A stretch of 64,000 nucleotides of DNA from Aphrocallistes beatrix (GCA_963281255.1 OY725491.1:4762857-4826856); one strand, 5' to 3'; counted from the stretch's first letter, positions 1 through 11,568 are shown. Numbers and translations are program-made. The notes: generated from the letters alone by a model not told the origin.

Positions 1-1190
1 AAGATGACACGAGGTCCGCTATTGCCCACATACACGAAGTCGAAGAGGGGTATTCCAGGTCACGACGCAGCATAGTGTTGTACATGAGACGGCGGTTGTG
101 GTGCCAGTTAAATGGAACGGCAAACCCATCAATGTAATGATGGACACGGGGGCAGATCCTTCAGTGGTGGACAGAGGCACCGTACAAAAGATGAATATCC
201 CTTACAGCACAAAGTACAGTCAAGTGTATGGGCTAGGGCGGACAGCCCTTGCAGTCTGTGGTACGGCCTGCGTGGCGATAGATGTGGGGATGGTCGACCA
301 CTAGAACACGAAATCGATGTACTCGATACTAACAATAGGGTGGTTATATTGGGACAAAGCTTCAAGAATACTACTTTCGATTGGGAAAACATGAGAGTTA
401 GGCTAGGTGGTTGTTGGAAAACCTCTAGCTGCGGCACGCGGGGGATACGCGGCGACTAGAACAGAAATTATGCAGACTGAGATGGGAAAAGAGGGAGATA
501 GCTGGCCAGGTTCGATATAAACCCGAAACTATCACCGCGAAAAGAGACAGCCATACGCAAGGTGCTGTCGAGATGGAAAGACGTTTTCGCAGGGAGAACT
601 TGAAGTGCCCCCGCGAAATTGGAACCGCGGAACACGTTATCACTCTTCTGGATGAGCGGCCGACCAGAAGCCGCCGTTGCGTGTTTCTCCGGAAATTGAG
701 GCGGAGGTATCCAAGCAGATAGATGATATGCTCGAGAATGGGATCATACGTCCCTCTTCTTCCTCTCGGGCAAGTCGAGTGATTTTAGTGAAGAAAAAGG
801 GCGGGACCCATCAATTTGCCGTAGATTACCGGGATTTCAATGATGTGACGAAGCGAGATGCCTATCCGATGCCGGATCCCCGAGATGTTTTCGATCGTAT
901 GGGAGGGGCAACTGTATTCTCTACACTGGATGGGCCATGGGGCATCCGCATACTGGAGCGTGCCTGTGAAGGAAAAGCATAGGGAGTTCACTGCGTTTGT
1001 TTCAACGCGCGGCCAGTTTGAATTCAACCGCATGCCTTTTGGATTGTTAAACTCACAGGTTACCTATCAGCGAGCGGTAGACCAGGCTCTACGAGGGTGT
1101 CCAAATGTACAGGCATTTGTTGATGACACATGTGTCCACTCGCCCAGTTTCTGTACGCACCTGGAGCATTTGGATGAGGCTCAGTTGGAT
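1..1190 (+). pseudogene. Ty3/gypsy-type pol remnant (protease and reverse transcriptase)
   Basis: Two pol domains of an LTR retrotransposon are readable but broken. A retropepsin-like stretch with the active-site motif DTGA lies near 140-300 and stops at 302. Reverse transcriptase begins near 680: VILVKKKGG and VDYRDFN blocks up to about 930, then the frame shifts around 935-955 and continues through FVSTRGQFEFNRMPFGL to a catalytic FVDD near 1115-1126. The order protease then RT and the block wording fit Ty3/gypsy (family knowledge). The homology ends abruptly near 1190. Stops plus a frameshift make it non-functional. The 5' part lies outside the window. Confidence 0.85.
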
Positions 1191-1616
1191 ATTCTAAAAA
1201 TTGAGGATGAAGAATATGAGGATTGGACTTTTGAGTGTACTGGTTGCTGTATTGCAAGCATCAATGTCCCAATCATCCCCTGCTTAAGGTACAGAAGTAC
1301 ATATATACTATTCAAACTAAACGAGGAGCACATAAAACACGCCTATATAGGAACAACAAACATACAAAAAACTAACATTTGCAACGTGGGTAAATACAAC
1401 AGGATACGCATACATCTAAAGGAAAGAACAAACATCGGATGGCAATACCTAACATTATACGGTGCGAAAGACAAAATGCCACAAGGCGAAAAAACAAGGA
1501 AACACAAAGAATGGGAAAAGAAAATTAAACATAAATACCCCAGAATCCGATTGTTTTCTACAGACGAACTCGTAAGATTTTACGAGATATGCGACACGTA
1601 TAACCCAGAATAAAAA
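1191..1616 (+). other. Unrecognised in-frame extension after the RT fragment
   Basis: The RT frame stays open past the end of recognisable gypsy homology and continues for about 140 codons to a stop at 1611-1613. The extension is lysine, tyrosine and isoleucine rich (for example KTRKHKEWEKKIKHKYPR), unlike the preceding RT. I recognise no domain. It may be DNA joined to the RT by a deletion or insertion, or part of another element; whether it is a protein is unknown. Confidence 0.3.
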
Positions 1617-2680
1617 GGCCCCCAAATCTTCTAAACTCGTTCCTACCCCCGCATCTAAATCCCCTCGAACTTTCATAACACCGGACGAAAAAAACCCCAT
1701 ATCACACTGCACTCACACAACATCGAACAGAAAAACCCCTCAAATCTCCCCCGAATAACTACATTCCCCAACCAAAACACCATTACCCCTTTTATATGAC
1801 TCGTTTCTTTACACTATCCAACTTTTTGCTACTTTTTTTAATTGAAGAAACCACAACCTACTACTCTTTCATACAATTCAAGAAACCGCAACCTACTACT
1901 CCTTTTTTCTAATCCAATATACTACTCCTTTTTAATCCAAGACTACTCCTTATTTCTAATCCAATATACTACTCCTTTTTAATCCAAGAGAACTCACCCC
2001 ATAAACCACGACAACTCCTACCTATACTCAGAACTAACTACAGCAACAGCTAATTAGAACATTAAAGTAGCAACAGTAGACTACCAGTGCTATTACACTT
2101 TAGCTACTACATTCCTACTACATTCCAACTACAGCATTTCAATTACTACATCAACTACTACATCCTATATTAGAATACTTCCAACTACATCTGAAAATAG
2201 AATACGATGATTTACAGCTAAAATACCAGAAACAGAAAGCGTAGCAACACAAGCACGCAAACTTAACTTAACACAGAAACTGCACAGAGAACTAAATAAA
2301 GAATAAAACCAAACGTCACTGACTCGAACACAACACGAACTAAATACAGAACTAAATACAGAACTAAATACATAACTAAAAAGGCACAAATCAGAACATT
2401 GAAACATAGAAAGATAAAGAACTTGAAGAGACTTAAATAGTCGAAAGATTAACAATTGTACATCTTGTTCAACTTATTATTACTGTAATTTTGCTAATTG
2501 ATTATTATTAAACTCAATATGCTACGTTGTATTTTAATGACTTCAAGTAACTGTTTACTCGACAACAAGGCCAAGAATATTACTTCTACCACCTCTTGTC
2601 CAAATATACTCAAAGGAAGATACTTAAACTTACCTCTAATTAATATATGTATTTATATACACCTATATATTTATGTAGTA
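1617..2680. repeat. Low-complexity and short tandem-repeat tract
   Basis: No gene seen. The tract is C/T/A rich with short imperfect tandem units: ACTACTCCTTTTTAATCCAA-like units at about 1855-1990, CTACTACATTCC-like units at 2080-2170, and three adjacent copies of a GAACTAAATACA unit at about 2338-2370. Confidence 0.6.
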
Positions 2681-3178
2681 CAAGCGCGCTTCGCTTGCTT
2701 GCGCTGCGCGGCTGGCGGACACTTCGTGTCCGCCGGAGGCTCCCTTCGGTCGCCTGGAGGTGACATTGGTTAATTATAAGGGAGAAACCATCTCAAAATA
2801 TGTCCTTCTTAGTTTTAAAATCGATATCACTCGAAAAATCACCAAATTTGTCAATTTTTAAAATTTTGATAAGTAATGATGACTCATAACAAAGTGATGA
2901 GTTATCATTTTTGATGATAGTTGCATCATATGTGAGGTATGTTAGTCTACAGATTCTATTAAAATTTCAGCCTTCTATCTCCTATAATGGCTGTTATGTT
3001 CGAATAACTCTGTTGCTTAACTTTTAAAAATGTGACAATGACGTCATAATTCCATGATGAGTCGACATTTTGCTCTGAGCTCAGAACTTACTGGAGCCAT
3101 AGCCAAAAGACTCCCACATGCCAAAAATTAGCTTTCTATGACCGGCAGTATCTAATTCTAAAATCAATTCGTTACAGA
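2681..3178 (-). mobile_element. Helitron-like family A, copy 1 (near full length)
   Basis: 498 bp, minus strand. Read on its own strand it begins TCTGTAACGAATTGATT after an A, runs through GAGCTCAG and TGACGTCA-rich interior, and ends in the GC-rich tail with a GCGCGCTTG terminus followed by T. No protein coding. No target duplication is seen. The A|TC...CTTG|T boundaries resemble Helitron insertion (A|T target, TC start), but CTTG differs from the canonical CTRR end, so the class is inference. Confidence 0.7.
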
Positions 3179-3204
3179 TATATATATATATATATGAATA
3201 AATA
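3179..3204. repeat. (TA)n microsatellite between two A copies
   Basis: An uninterrupted TA run followed by a few other bases separates the head of A copy 1 from the tail of A copy 2. A similar TA run follows copy 2 at 3657-3672. Confidence 0.8.
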
Positions 3205-3656
3205 CAAGCGCGCTTCGCTTGCTTGCGCTGCGCGGCTGGCGGACACTTTGTGTTTGCCGGAGGCTCCCTTCGGTCGCCTGTAGGTGACATTAGTTAATTA
3301 TAAGGGAGATATCATCTCTAAATATGTCCATCTTAGATTTAAAATCGATATCACTCGAAAAAACACCAAATTGTCAATTTTTAAAATTTTGATGCGTAAT
3401 GATGACGTCATAACAGAGTGATGAGTCATCATATTTGGATGAGAGTTGTACCATATGTGAAATATGTAGTATACAGATTCTATTAAAATTTCAGCCTTCT
3501 ATCTCCTAGAATGGCTGAGTTATGTCCGAATAAAATGTGACAATGACGTCATTTTCGTCTGAGCTCAGAACTTACTGGAGCCATAGCCAAAAGACTCCCA
3601 CATGCCAAAAATCAGCTTTCTGTACCGAGCTGTTTCTTCAATCAATTCGTTACAGA
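3205..3656 (-). mobile_element. Helitron-like family A, copy 2 (near full length)
   Basis: 452 bp, same orientation as copy 1 and directly beyond a TA run. Tail CAAGCGCGCTTCGC at the left, TCTGTAACG head at the right (minus strand). It lacks about 40 bp of the middle around the second TGACGTCA relative to copy 1. Confidence 0.7.
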
Positions 3657-3680
3657 TATATATATATATATAAACAAACA

Positions 3681-3735
3681 ATAATCGAGTTTTAATAGTA
3701 AGGATACATTAATCGAGTTTTAATAGTAAGGATTC
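3681..3735. repeat. Two copies of a dispersed 26-mer next to a TA run
   Basis: TAATCGAGTTTTAATAGTAA followed by GGAT occurs twice in tandem here and again at 53684-53710 and 58762-58788, each time next to a (TA)n tract. Its origin is unknown. Confidence 0.6.
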
Positions 3736-5059
3736 CTTGTCCGTCAACTAAATTATGCCAGCAGTCAGTAATATCATTATTGTGAGGTAGAGGATTTATA
3801 ACTACACGATATTAAATATATCAAAATGATATTGTGTTGAATTTCATTGTATTAAAAACTCGACTTTATCTTATCCCTGCTGGTCTAAAGGAGTGAAATG
3901 ACCTGTATGTAGTAGGCTATGGCTTAGCGTAATTTTTCTTCCCTGCACAGTGACCAATTGGATCACAACAAAAAGGGTTCAACAAAGTAAACCTACCCAG
4001 ATACTGCTTTTGATGATGTAGACCAGGGCTGTCCAACTATATTCACTTCGGGCTGCACAAAGCAAGGCCGCGGGCCGCCTGTTGGACAGCGCTGATGTAG
4101 ACATACGGTTTTTAAGCTGTCTTTACGGATTCCTGTTCCCCATACTAATAGTTCGATGTCCTCCTTTGAGAGTTCAATAATCTATAAAATTTCAATTTTT
4201 CCATGCGTATGTATCATCTTATGACATTCAGAGTTTTCGACAACTATTGAACAAGACCTTAACGACATGACTAATGGTCAGTTTTGGAAGAGATGTGGTG
4301 AAAGCCATTGCTCAATAGAGTAATCACATACTTAAATATGTCAAATTCCATTTCTTTCTATACATAGCAACCGTTATTTTGAATTGAAATTTAGTTGTGG
4401 TTAAGTATGAGAATTATAATTAGCTGCATAGCATTTACGGATACTTTGTATCCTTGAATAAGAAATTTCGAGAAACAATCTCAATTCGTAGGTAAGTACG
4501 ATGTATGGGAACAAACTTAGACTGCAAGCTTAGGAACATATCAGAAATTTTAAAATATCACTGGTTGCGGTCATTGACAGCGAAACTGAAATAACTCGAA
4601 GGGAATACTTCAAAACCAAACCAAAATTTCTACGCATTGCAAAGTCTGTATATACAGCAAGATAGAAGACTAAAATGGTAATTTTGTGACGTCATAAGTC
4701 TGGAACCAGTTGACCAAATGATTTGAAAATTGAACATAATAAATGACTAGCATAGAGCTATGGATGGACCGACTTTCCAACAAATCGGTTGATGTTGGTG
4801 AAATGGCTGGTTGTTGACATGGAATTCCCCTATATTCTTATTTATGTGTTAGATACGATAGCGACGAATTTTCAACCATTCTGTAAAATTAAAGTTATGA
4901 GATTTGCATTAGTATTTAAATTGTTTACGAGACTATACTAGACTGCTAGTTTGAATGGTACGTAGTAGGAATTCGTATCTAGTTTCAGTATATGGTGAAG
5001 ATGCATACAGTGCAACCCCATATCAGGGCATTTCTCTGGAATTGTATTTCATTAGGCGT
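3736..5059. other. Intergenic, no gene seen
   Basis: AT-rich sequence without a credible ORF. The only resolved structure is the 71-bp hAT MITE at 4024-4094. The rest is unexplained. Confidence 0.5.
4024..4094. mobile_element. 71-bp hAT-type MITE with exact 8-bp target duplication
   Basis: Ends are CAGGGCTGTCCAAC and GTTGGACAGCGCTG, a near-perfect inverted pair. It is flanked on both sides by ATGTAGAC (4016-4023 and 4095-4102). An 8-bp duplication and CAG...CTG-type ends are hallmarks of the hAT superfamily. Too small to encode anything. Confidence 0.85.
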
Positions 5060-5222
5060 ACTGTAGAGTATATATGTGCAGAGAAATTGAGCTAACTATT
5101 CAAGAAACTACTCAACTCAAAACAAACGAATTAAAAAAATCAACAACTCAACCAAAACAAACGAATCAAGACAATCAACAACTCAACTCGAAAAAAAGCA
5201 GTTCGAACACACATTCAAGTGA
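5060..5222 (+). promoter_or_regulatory. Candidate TATA box, non-coding first exon and splice donor
   Basis: A TATATATGTG box near 5070 is followed by an A/C-rich, CAACTCAA-repetitive stretch of about 120 bp with no ATG ORF and then AAGTGAGTAT at about 5216, a good 5' splice donor. It could be a 5' UTR exon of a downstream + strand gene such as NLR1, whose start codon sits behind an acceptor at 11987. This is speculative: no transcript evidence exists in the sequence. Confidence 0.2.
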
Positions 5223-5681
5223 GTATATATTGTTATTTTAAAATATACTTGTGTGTACGTATTATTCTTAATTCGTTTCCAAGCCTTCGCGATACGACTC
5301 AATTTGTACAACCACTTCATTACTGTCGATGGTAATAGTAACTGTTTATTATGAACTACAAGTAATTATACCATATGTCCATAACTAGAGCATCGATCCT
5401 TTGGAGTATTGATTGTGAAAGTATTTTATGGAATCAAGTACTGAAGTATCATCTCCAATGGAGACGCAAATTTCAGCTCAGCATCCAAATTTAATCCTCT
5501 CTAACTTTATTTTATTAATTGTGCCACTGGTTCTGGGTTATTCTAAAAAATGTCGGCTGAAAGTGTAGTTCCAGTAAGTAATCGAAGGGACATAGAATGC
5601 AAATATCGTAATACATTGGAAATATTCATTTTAAAGCTTTCTAACTGTGAAATCTTTGAAGTCCACATAGTGGAATGAATA
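5223..5681. other. Intergenic, no gene seen
   Basis: AT-rich DNA. I see no ORF, RNA gene or clear repeat here. Confidence 0.5.
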
Positions 5682-5689
5682 CCTTACTT

Positions 5690-5843
5690 CAGACTTGTCA
5701 AACTGGTGGCCCGCCAGCCAGTTGCGAAAAAATATTATAATTGAATGAATCAAAAGTTAAAATTTATTCGTTTCTATCATGGCCCGGGGAAGAGCTGGGG
5801 TTATGAAATTGACCCACTATCCGATTCGAGTTTGACACACCTG
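5690..5843. mobile_element. hAT-type MITE with exact 8-bp target duplication
   Basis: 154 bp. Ends CAGACTTGTCAAACT and CGAGTTTGACACACCTG are inverted; CCTTACTT lies at both borders (5682-5689, 5844-5851). No coding capacity. Confidence 0.85.
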
Positions 5844-5869
5844 CCTTACTTAGTCGTTGAGATCGCACT

Positions 5870-6420
5870 AGGATGCGGCGCAAAATTATTGGATTGAACC
5901 TTCGCTGTGTAAGGTTTCATTTGGGGGGAACACCCCCATTCGAACACATATGTAGGTTTCATTTGCCCCCTCCCAAATTTGGAGGGTATCCCCCATTTTT
6001 AAAATTTTATGGCTTCGATTTGGGGGGCGGGGTGGTTCCCTACATTTTAGCACAGTATAACTCGGATAAGACGTACCCCTTCGGGAAGGAATTATTAGTA
6101 CGTACTATCCGTAAGTACGTCCTAGCTGAGTTTGTACTACATAGAAATCTATATTATAGATGGATTTTGGTTCAGAGAAATGAGTACGTACTAACCGAGT
6201 TCTACTGTATATGTAGGATTTCGGCGATTAAAAATGTGATGAATTGCATGACATCTGAAGCGATACGACTGGTAATGCCATGGTCTTACCACTTTTTTTT
6301 TAATAAACAGTATTAGTTCCATGGACGATTAGGTAGATGAACCTTACCACTTTTATTAACTTCGGATGACATGGGATTTTTCTATTTATAGTTTGGACCC
6401 AACATTTCTAGGTTTCCCCG
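5870..6420. other. Repeat-derived tract with G/C runs; long ORF not credible
   Basis: G-run and C-run blocks around CAAATTTGG recur in related form at 7533-7800, so this looks like an old dispersed repeat. A 147-codon open frame covers it, but the frame crosses the MITE at 6053-6206 and has glycine/proline runs produced by the homopolymers, so I do not call a gene. Confidence 0.45.
6053..6206. mobile_element. CAGT-type MITE (pogo/mariner-like)
   Basis: Ends CAGTATAACTCGG and CCGAGTTCTACTG are inverted, with a TA just outside the right end. TACGTACT-type motifs repeat near both ends. A related right end is at 16180-16253. Confidence 0.6.
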
Positions 6421-6894
6421 ACCAAATGATCGGAAATGAGTTAGCAAATCCATATTTTATTGGCATGTGGGAGTCTTTTGGCTATGGCTCCACTAAGATC
6501 TGAGCTCAGACCAAAATGTCGACTCATCATGGAATTATGACGTCATTGCCATCTTTTTTATAGTTAGAAGTTTCAGTTTTTCGACTATAACTCAGCTATT
6601 TTAGATGATAAAAGGCTGAAATTTTAAAAGAATGTGTATATTAATATATCTCACATATAATATAACTATCATAAATAAATAATGACTCATCACTTAGTTA
6701 TGACGTCATCATTACGCATCAAAAAAAATTTATTTTTCGTGCGATATCGATTATAAAAGTAGGACAGACGTATTTAGAGATGTTATCTCCCATATATAAC
6801 TAAATAATGGTGACCACAGGCGCGCCCTAAGGGCGTCTCCAGCGGACACTTTGTGTCCGCCAGCCGCGCATCGCAAGCAAGCGAAGCGCGCTTG
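6421..6894 (+). mobile_element. Helitron-like family A, copy 3
   Basis: Plus-strand copy with a decayed head (the GGCATGTGGGAGTC block is at 6461) and an intact tail ending GCGCGCTTG at 6894, followed by T. The interior carries TGACTCATC and TGACGTCATCATTACGCATC. Confidence 0.65.
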
Positions 6895-7357
6895 TTATTA
6901 ATATAGTGATAAATTGACAATAGTCTTAACACTTCCTATGAGCTTCCGACGGTAATGAATTGTGCGTTAAGACTATGCAGTGGTTATTTTAAATAGACCT
7001 TATTCAATTTCTCTCAATTAGTAATTGTTGTTCTGCAATAAATCACTTTCTTCAAATATGGCCAAGAATTTGCCAATACTGATTGTATCGAAATGTTTAG
7101 CACACTATAATTTCAACGAACATCTATAGGATCTCTGCAGTACTGTACCGCAGTAGGCTACAATATGAAATTGAAAAGTAATTTTTTTCCAATTTAGCAA
7201 TTTTATATAAAAAATCCATGAAGCATTTTTTTGAACGATGTGCTTTTCAAAAACATTGCACTCATGAAAGTGTCAAATTGTTAACATTTCCCTTCACCGG
7301 AAAAGTTTATTTAAAGTAAATGGTAATTGCAAAACAATTGAAACTTGTTTTCATATA
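6895..7357. other. Intergenic, no gene seen
   Basis: AT-rich, no supported feature. Confidence 0.5.
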
Positions 7358-7530
7358 CAGTAGATATTGGATATAGTGATATTTTATATAGTGATACTTG
7401 TATATTGGGTATAGTGATAAGTTCGTTGGGTTCGAGTCGATGACATTCCATACTTTTTTAATTGGATATAGTGATAATTTGATCAAAAATTCCCTGTCCC
7501 TGGCACTATCACTATATCCAATATCTACTG
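7358..7530. mobile_element. TA-flanked MITE (GATATAGTGATA family)
   Basis: 173 bp with inverted ends CAGTAGATATTGGATATAG and CTATATCCAATATCTACTG and TA on both sides (7356-7357, 7531-7532). GGATATAGTGATA recurs inside near the ends. A decayed relative lies at 50224-50285. TA duplication and CAGT ends suggest mobilisation by a pogo or other Tc1/mariner-group transposase. Confidence 0.8.
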
Positions 7531-7532
7531 TA

Positions 7533-7800
7533 GAACTTAAAAATGGGTGGTACCCCCAAATCGAATCCATAGATTTAATAACAACAAAAAAGATAAACCA
7601 TAGATATGGCATCCAGAATATAAACAGTTCTAAACTTTTAATCAAATAATTATTGCAGGATTTCATTTAAGCTCCCCCCAAAATCAAATCCATAAAATCA
7701 AAAATTTGTCTCATCAACGAATTGAAAAAATGCGGGATCCCCTCAAATTTGGGGATGCCCCATGCCGTGTGTGCTGCACCCTTGCTACGCCACTGTTCTA
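7533..7800. repeat. Dispersed repeat fragment
   Basis: CCCCCAAATC and CAAATTTGGGG blocks match the style of 5900-6030. The right end reads GCTACGCCACTG, which looks like a transposon terminus, but no left partner was found. Confidence 0.35.
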
Positions 7801-7892
7801 ACTTAAGATACAACTTTATACCAGGTATGAAAATGTGTATAGCTTATGCATACAGTAGTATATTAATAACTGATAAAATATTCAAATTATTA

Positions 7893-8319
7893 CAATGGAA
7901 CGCCAGTTATCCGAACATGTTAGGACCAAAGGAGGTTCGAATAAGTGAAATGTTCGGATAACTGAAGTTTGAAAAACTGGAGTTCAAATACGTGACTTTC
8001 TACTGCAGCCCTATAACTTATGTTGAACTGAAAATAATTTATGTAATGTGGTTGAGTGACACTATTCTAAAGTGATGAAACGAACCAGGAATGTGATGTG
8101 CTACTATTTATATGGATTACATATTGGTTGAGTTCTAGGTATAGCATATTATGATTGTGTCTTATCGATAGTAGTTAATTTTGTGGACTTAATGCTTTCG
8201 ATTCTCTAGACTTAAATAGAGTCATTTATAATATTTCCATTTGTACTAGTCTGGTTACCCGGGGGTTGGATACTTGAAATGTTCGGATGATAGAAGTTCG
8301 GGTAACTGACATTCTACTG
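7893..8319. mobile_element. CAGT-type MITE (TTATCCGAAC family)
   Basis: Left end CAATGGAACGCCAGTTATCC after a TA; right end GGTAACTGACATTCTACTG. AGTTATCCGAAC and TTCGGATAACTG motifs are repeated inside. The related copy at 49927-50221 has the same motif. Confidence 0.6.
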
Positions 8320-9032
8320 TCTTTTCAAAGTACGAAAATCGGATTCTCACAAATTGAAATTCACCTATATTAGCTAATCTTTGAGACCTCGCTTCCTGCT
8401 CAAAATATTTAAAAGGTGTGAAAATATGTAACACATACAGTGGAATTCGTTTATTAGAAACTCGAGTTAGTCCACGAAAAGGTTGCTAAGGGAACATAAT
8501 AATACACATACTGATACTTGAAATTTGGATATTAATGCATAGAGCAATGTTGTTAATAGTTGAAGTCTGCATAGTATGTTAATAACAAAAGCTTTCCAAC
8601 GGTGGGAATTCTAGAAATATGACACCAAACGTCCGGACGCATCCGGAACCCTTTGGACGAAAATGACTGTCTTGAATTTTTTTAACTCCATGATTTTTCA
8701 CTTCTTTTGGGTATACTAAATGCTTTCTAATCTAGATATATGTTTATTGTTAACTCTAATTGTCTTAAATACGAATACATTGATAATGGAGTATACCTGG
8801 TGTGTCATTGTATTTTCTCTTAAGATTGGAGTTCCCTCGAATGTTTTTTTTGTTAATTGAATCTATGCACAAGTTGTATGCTATCAATTGTGTTAAATAT
8901 TAATTAAACCGAAGTATTTCATGGCATTCCTGACTAAATTCGAATTGAAATAAGAGTTATGGTGCAGTGTGAGTTGTTACAAAAGTGATTAACTTCATAT
9001 ATTGTTTCATAAATATCGTCCATAATAGTATA
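8320..9032. other. Intergenic, no gene seen
   Basis: AT-rich. CAGTGGAATTCGTTTATTAG near 8441 could be one end of another CAGT MITE, but its partner was not found. Confidence 0.45.
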
Positions 9033-9160
9033 CATGCCGCTTCGCTTGCTTGCGCTTCGTGGCTGGCGGACACTTTGGGCTCCTGGGGTCACATTGATTA
9101 ATTATAAGGGAGAAAGCAACTCTAGATATGTCTGTCCTACTGCTACTTGTATAATCGGAG
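9033..9160 (-). mobile_element. Helitron-like family A, tail fragment
   Basis: Tail block (CTTCGCTTGCTTGCGC, GGCGGACACTTTG) and the adjoining TTATAAGGGAG and TGTCCTACTG blocks, minus strand, then homology stops. The terminal CTTG is mutated. Confidence 0.65.
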
Positions 9161-11481
9161 TCATGTAAGTTCTTTTAGGCTAGCTAGGTGTGAAAAGATG
9201 GATTCTTTTGAAAATCCAAAAAGTTGTTGACTCTAGAAAATCTTCAATTGCCAATTTAATTGCCTGAGCAAAGTCGATTCTAGTTTTAATGCAGCTAACA
9301 TTCTCTGTAACTTTTGTTTCCTTCCTCAGGGCTAAGCAGATATTTCAAAGTACGATATGGATGGGAATTTTCTTAGCCTGTTTGGTTTCTATTTCCTTCT
9401 TTGAAATCGTAACATGACTACTGTTTCCTCTGCTACTGCAAGTGGTCCCAAATATTTGGGTTTCATCATGCGAGTTCATCATGGAACTTTTCGTAGATTC
9501 TAGCAGCTGAGATTTCAAGGGGCTTCCAGAGCCATTTCAGTGCCTTTCACGTTCACTCTCTATCAATTAAAATGATAGATTATATAAATAATTTGGCACA
9601 GTTGGGTGATTTTAGTCCTTTCCAAAATATCTAATGAATCGATTTGTACCAGATTGGCACCTGGAATGATATCTAAGACAATTTATCAGTAAAGAATACA
9701 TTGATATAGTAAGTACCAACATATTTTAAGTAGTTGTTACTTATAACGACTTCGAAGCTGACTAACTCCCAATTTTATAAAGAAAGTATTTTTTTTACAT
9801 CTTTTGCAAAGGGAAATATGTTAAAATAAGTGTAATACAGTCGAATCTTTTTCCATACTATTTCTTTACAGGTTCAACAAGTAAGGAAAAGTCGATGGAA
9901 GTTAATATAGAAAAACTTTCGATACTCATAAATATTCTGAGATAGTAAGAAAAAACGATAAGTGAAAAACCTGGTGTAAGAAAATACCGGTTCGACCGTA
10001 TTCATAATTGCTAAGAACAATCCAATTTTATCGCAATTAGAGCTCTCTTTATTTGTTATAGCACCATTATCTATAGCATGGTTTTACGACATTGATTTGA
10101 ATTACAGTATAAAAATGTCTTCATCACTCAATATTTATGTTACGAATAATTATTCCTGTAACGGCTGATGAATTCAATTTTCAAGTCGATGGGATTTAAC
10201 CTATCTCTAAATACCTTTTGATTAGTCAAATTATTACGCGTATATGTATTGACTTCAGGTAAGAACATAGCAAATGCCATATCAAAAGAAATTATTGATT
10301 CGAATTCATAATCTTACTTTTAACTTCACAAACTTCATATTCAATGTTGAAATTAACCTTAATTATCTTGAAAACTAATAACTTAAAAGAGAAAACAATT
10401 GCAAAGCTTTGTAGCATATCGTAGTGCTTAAATTGGTTACAGAATTAACTAAGTGTGTGGATGACCAGCCTCTCTTAGGCGACATAAATCGACTTATTTA
10501 AGTCTGCTAAATTAAAATATCATCCCAGCTTCCCAGCTTGGACCAACTCTTTTCCACTCCTGAGAATTTATTAGTATTATCAGAGTTCTCTTTTTGCTCA
10601 TAATCCTATGTAACTAGCCTGCTAAATAGTTAATTGGCATGAAAGAGCGTTATTAAGCTGCAAATTTAAAGATTAATATTTAAGGAAATTGATTTGTTTA
10701 TTCCTAAATCACTGGGTACGTGATTTTTAGAAAATAAAATTGGCATGGCGCATGGAATCTGGTCAAATTTAATGCAAATTTCAATATAAATGACTTTTTT
10801 GGGTAACCGAAAAATATATCTTACAAATATATATCTATCTAGAGCGCGTTGATTTGTTAAGGCTAGATGAAGCCCTGAAGGGATGCTAAAAGAAAAAAAA
10901 TTCAAATAAGCTAATAAAGAAATATATAAAAACAAACCTAAGAATCTAGTCTCCGATAAAATTGGGAGACACTTTTCCTTTATAATTCTATTTCGTCCTC
11001 CGTGACACCAATGCCTCCTCAGGGTAAGTTTCGTCCGTATTAAACCTAATTATCCCGTGAATTCGTCCGAGTCCATTTCAAAACAGAAAAATAAAATAAA
11101 ATAAAATCAAAAATATGGATATAAATTTTATTTTCGAAATACAAAACACAATATTAATTTCTTTGTCAGTATTTATACTAGAGTTAAATGTGTACTAATG
11201 CCTCAAAATACGATAGTATACACTTTTCATTCCTGGTCCAGTAATATAAACGCCTCAAAATCCATATACAAAAGTACTACTGATATTGAAAAAATACAAC
11301 AATTATCAAAATATAATTAACATACCACAAGTACTTGTGTAGAGTGAAAATGTTTGCTAAACTTTTTAGTGATGCTAAGAGCAGGGTATTATACGCCCCT
11401 AGTCTCAAACCAATAAATTTATACGCCTTATTAATCGCTAAATAGCATTATAATATAGAGTAAATTGGGTAATATTCTAAA
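9161..11481. other. Intergenic, no gene seen
   Basis: Over 2 kb of AT-rich DNA without a credible gene. It holds one MITE (9838-9998). Short ORFs here lack codon structure or any recognisable domain. Confidence 0.5.
9838..9998. mobile_element. TA-flanked MITE (ACCGGTTTCGACTG family)
   Basis: 161 bp: CAGTCGAATC left, GGTTCGACCG right, TA outside each end. A better preserved copy is at 54958-55128. Both contain TTTACAGGTTCAA and GTAAG-AAAA motifs. Confidence 0.7.
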
Positions 11482-11568
11482 CAAGCGCGCTTCGCTTGCT
11501 TGCGCTGCGCGGCTTGCAGACACTGCGTGTCCGCAAGCCGCGCAGCGCAAGCAAGCGAAGCGTGCTTG
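11482..11568. repeat. 87-bp palindrome made of two Helitron-like tails
   Basis: The tail sequence of families A and B is present twice, facing inwards, so the locus runs CAAGCGCGC ... GACACTGCGTGTC ... GCGTGCTTG. The centre is the CGGACAC/GTGTCCG palindrome of the ordinary tail. Both outer ends keep the CTTG|T border. No head or body is attached on either side. Confidence 0.8.

Noticed and set aside
5873-6316. 147-codon open frame
   Set aside because: Homopolymer-driven composition, overlaps a MITE, no domain.
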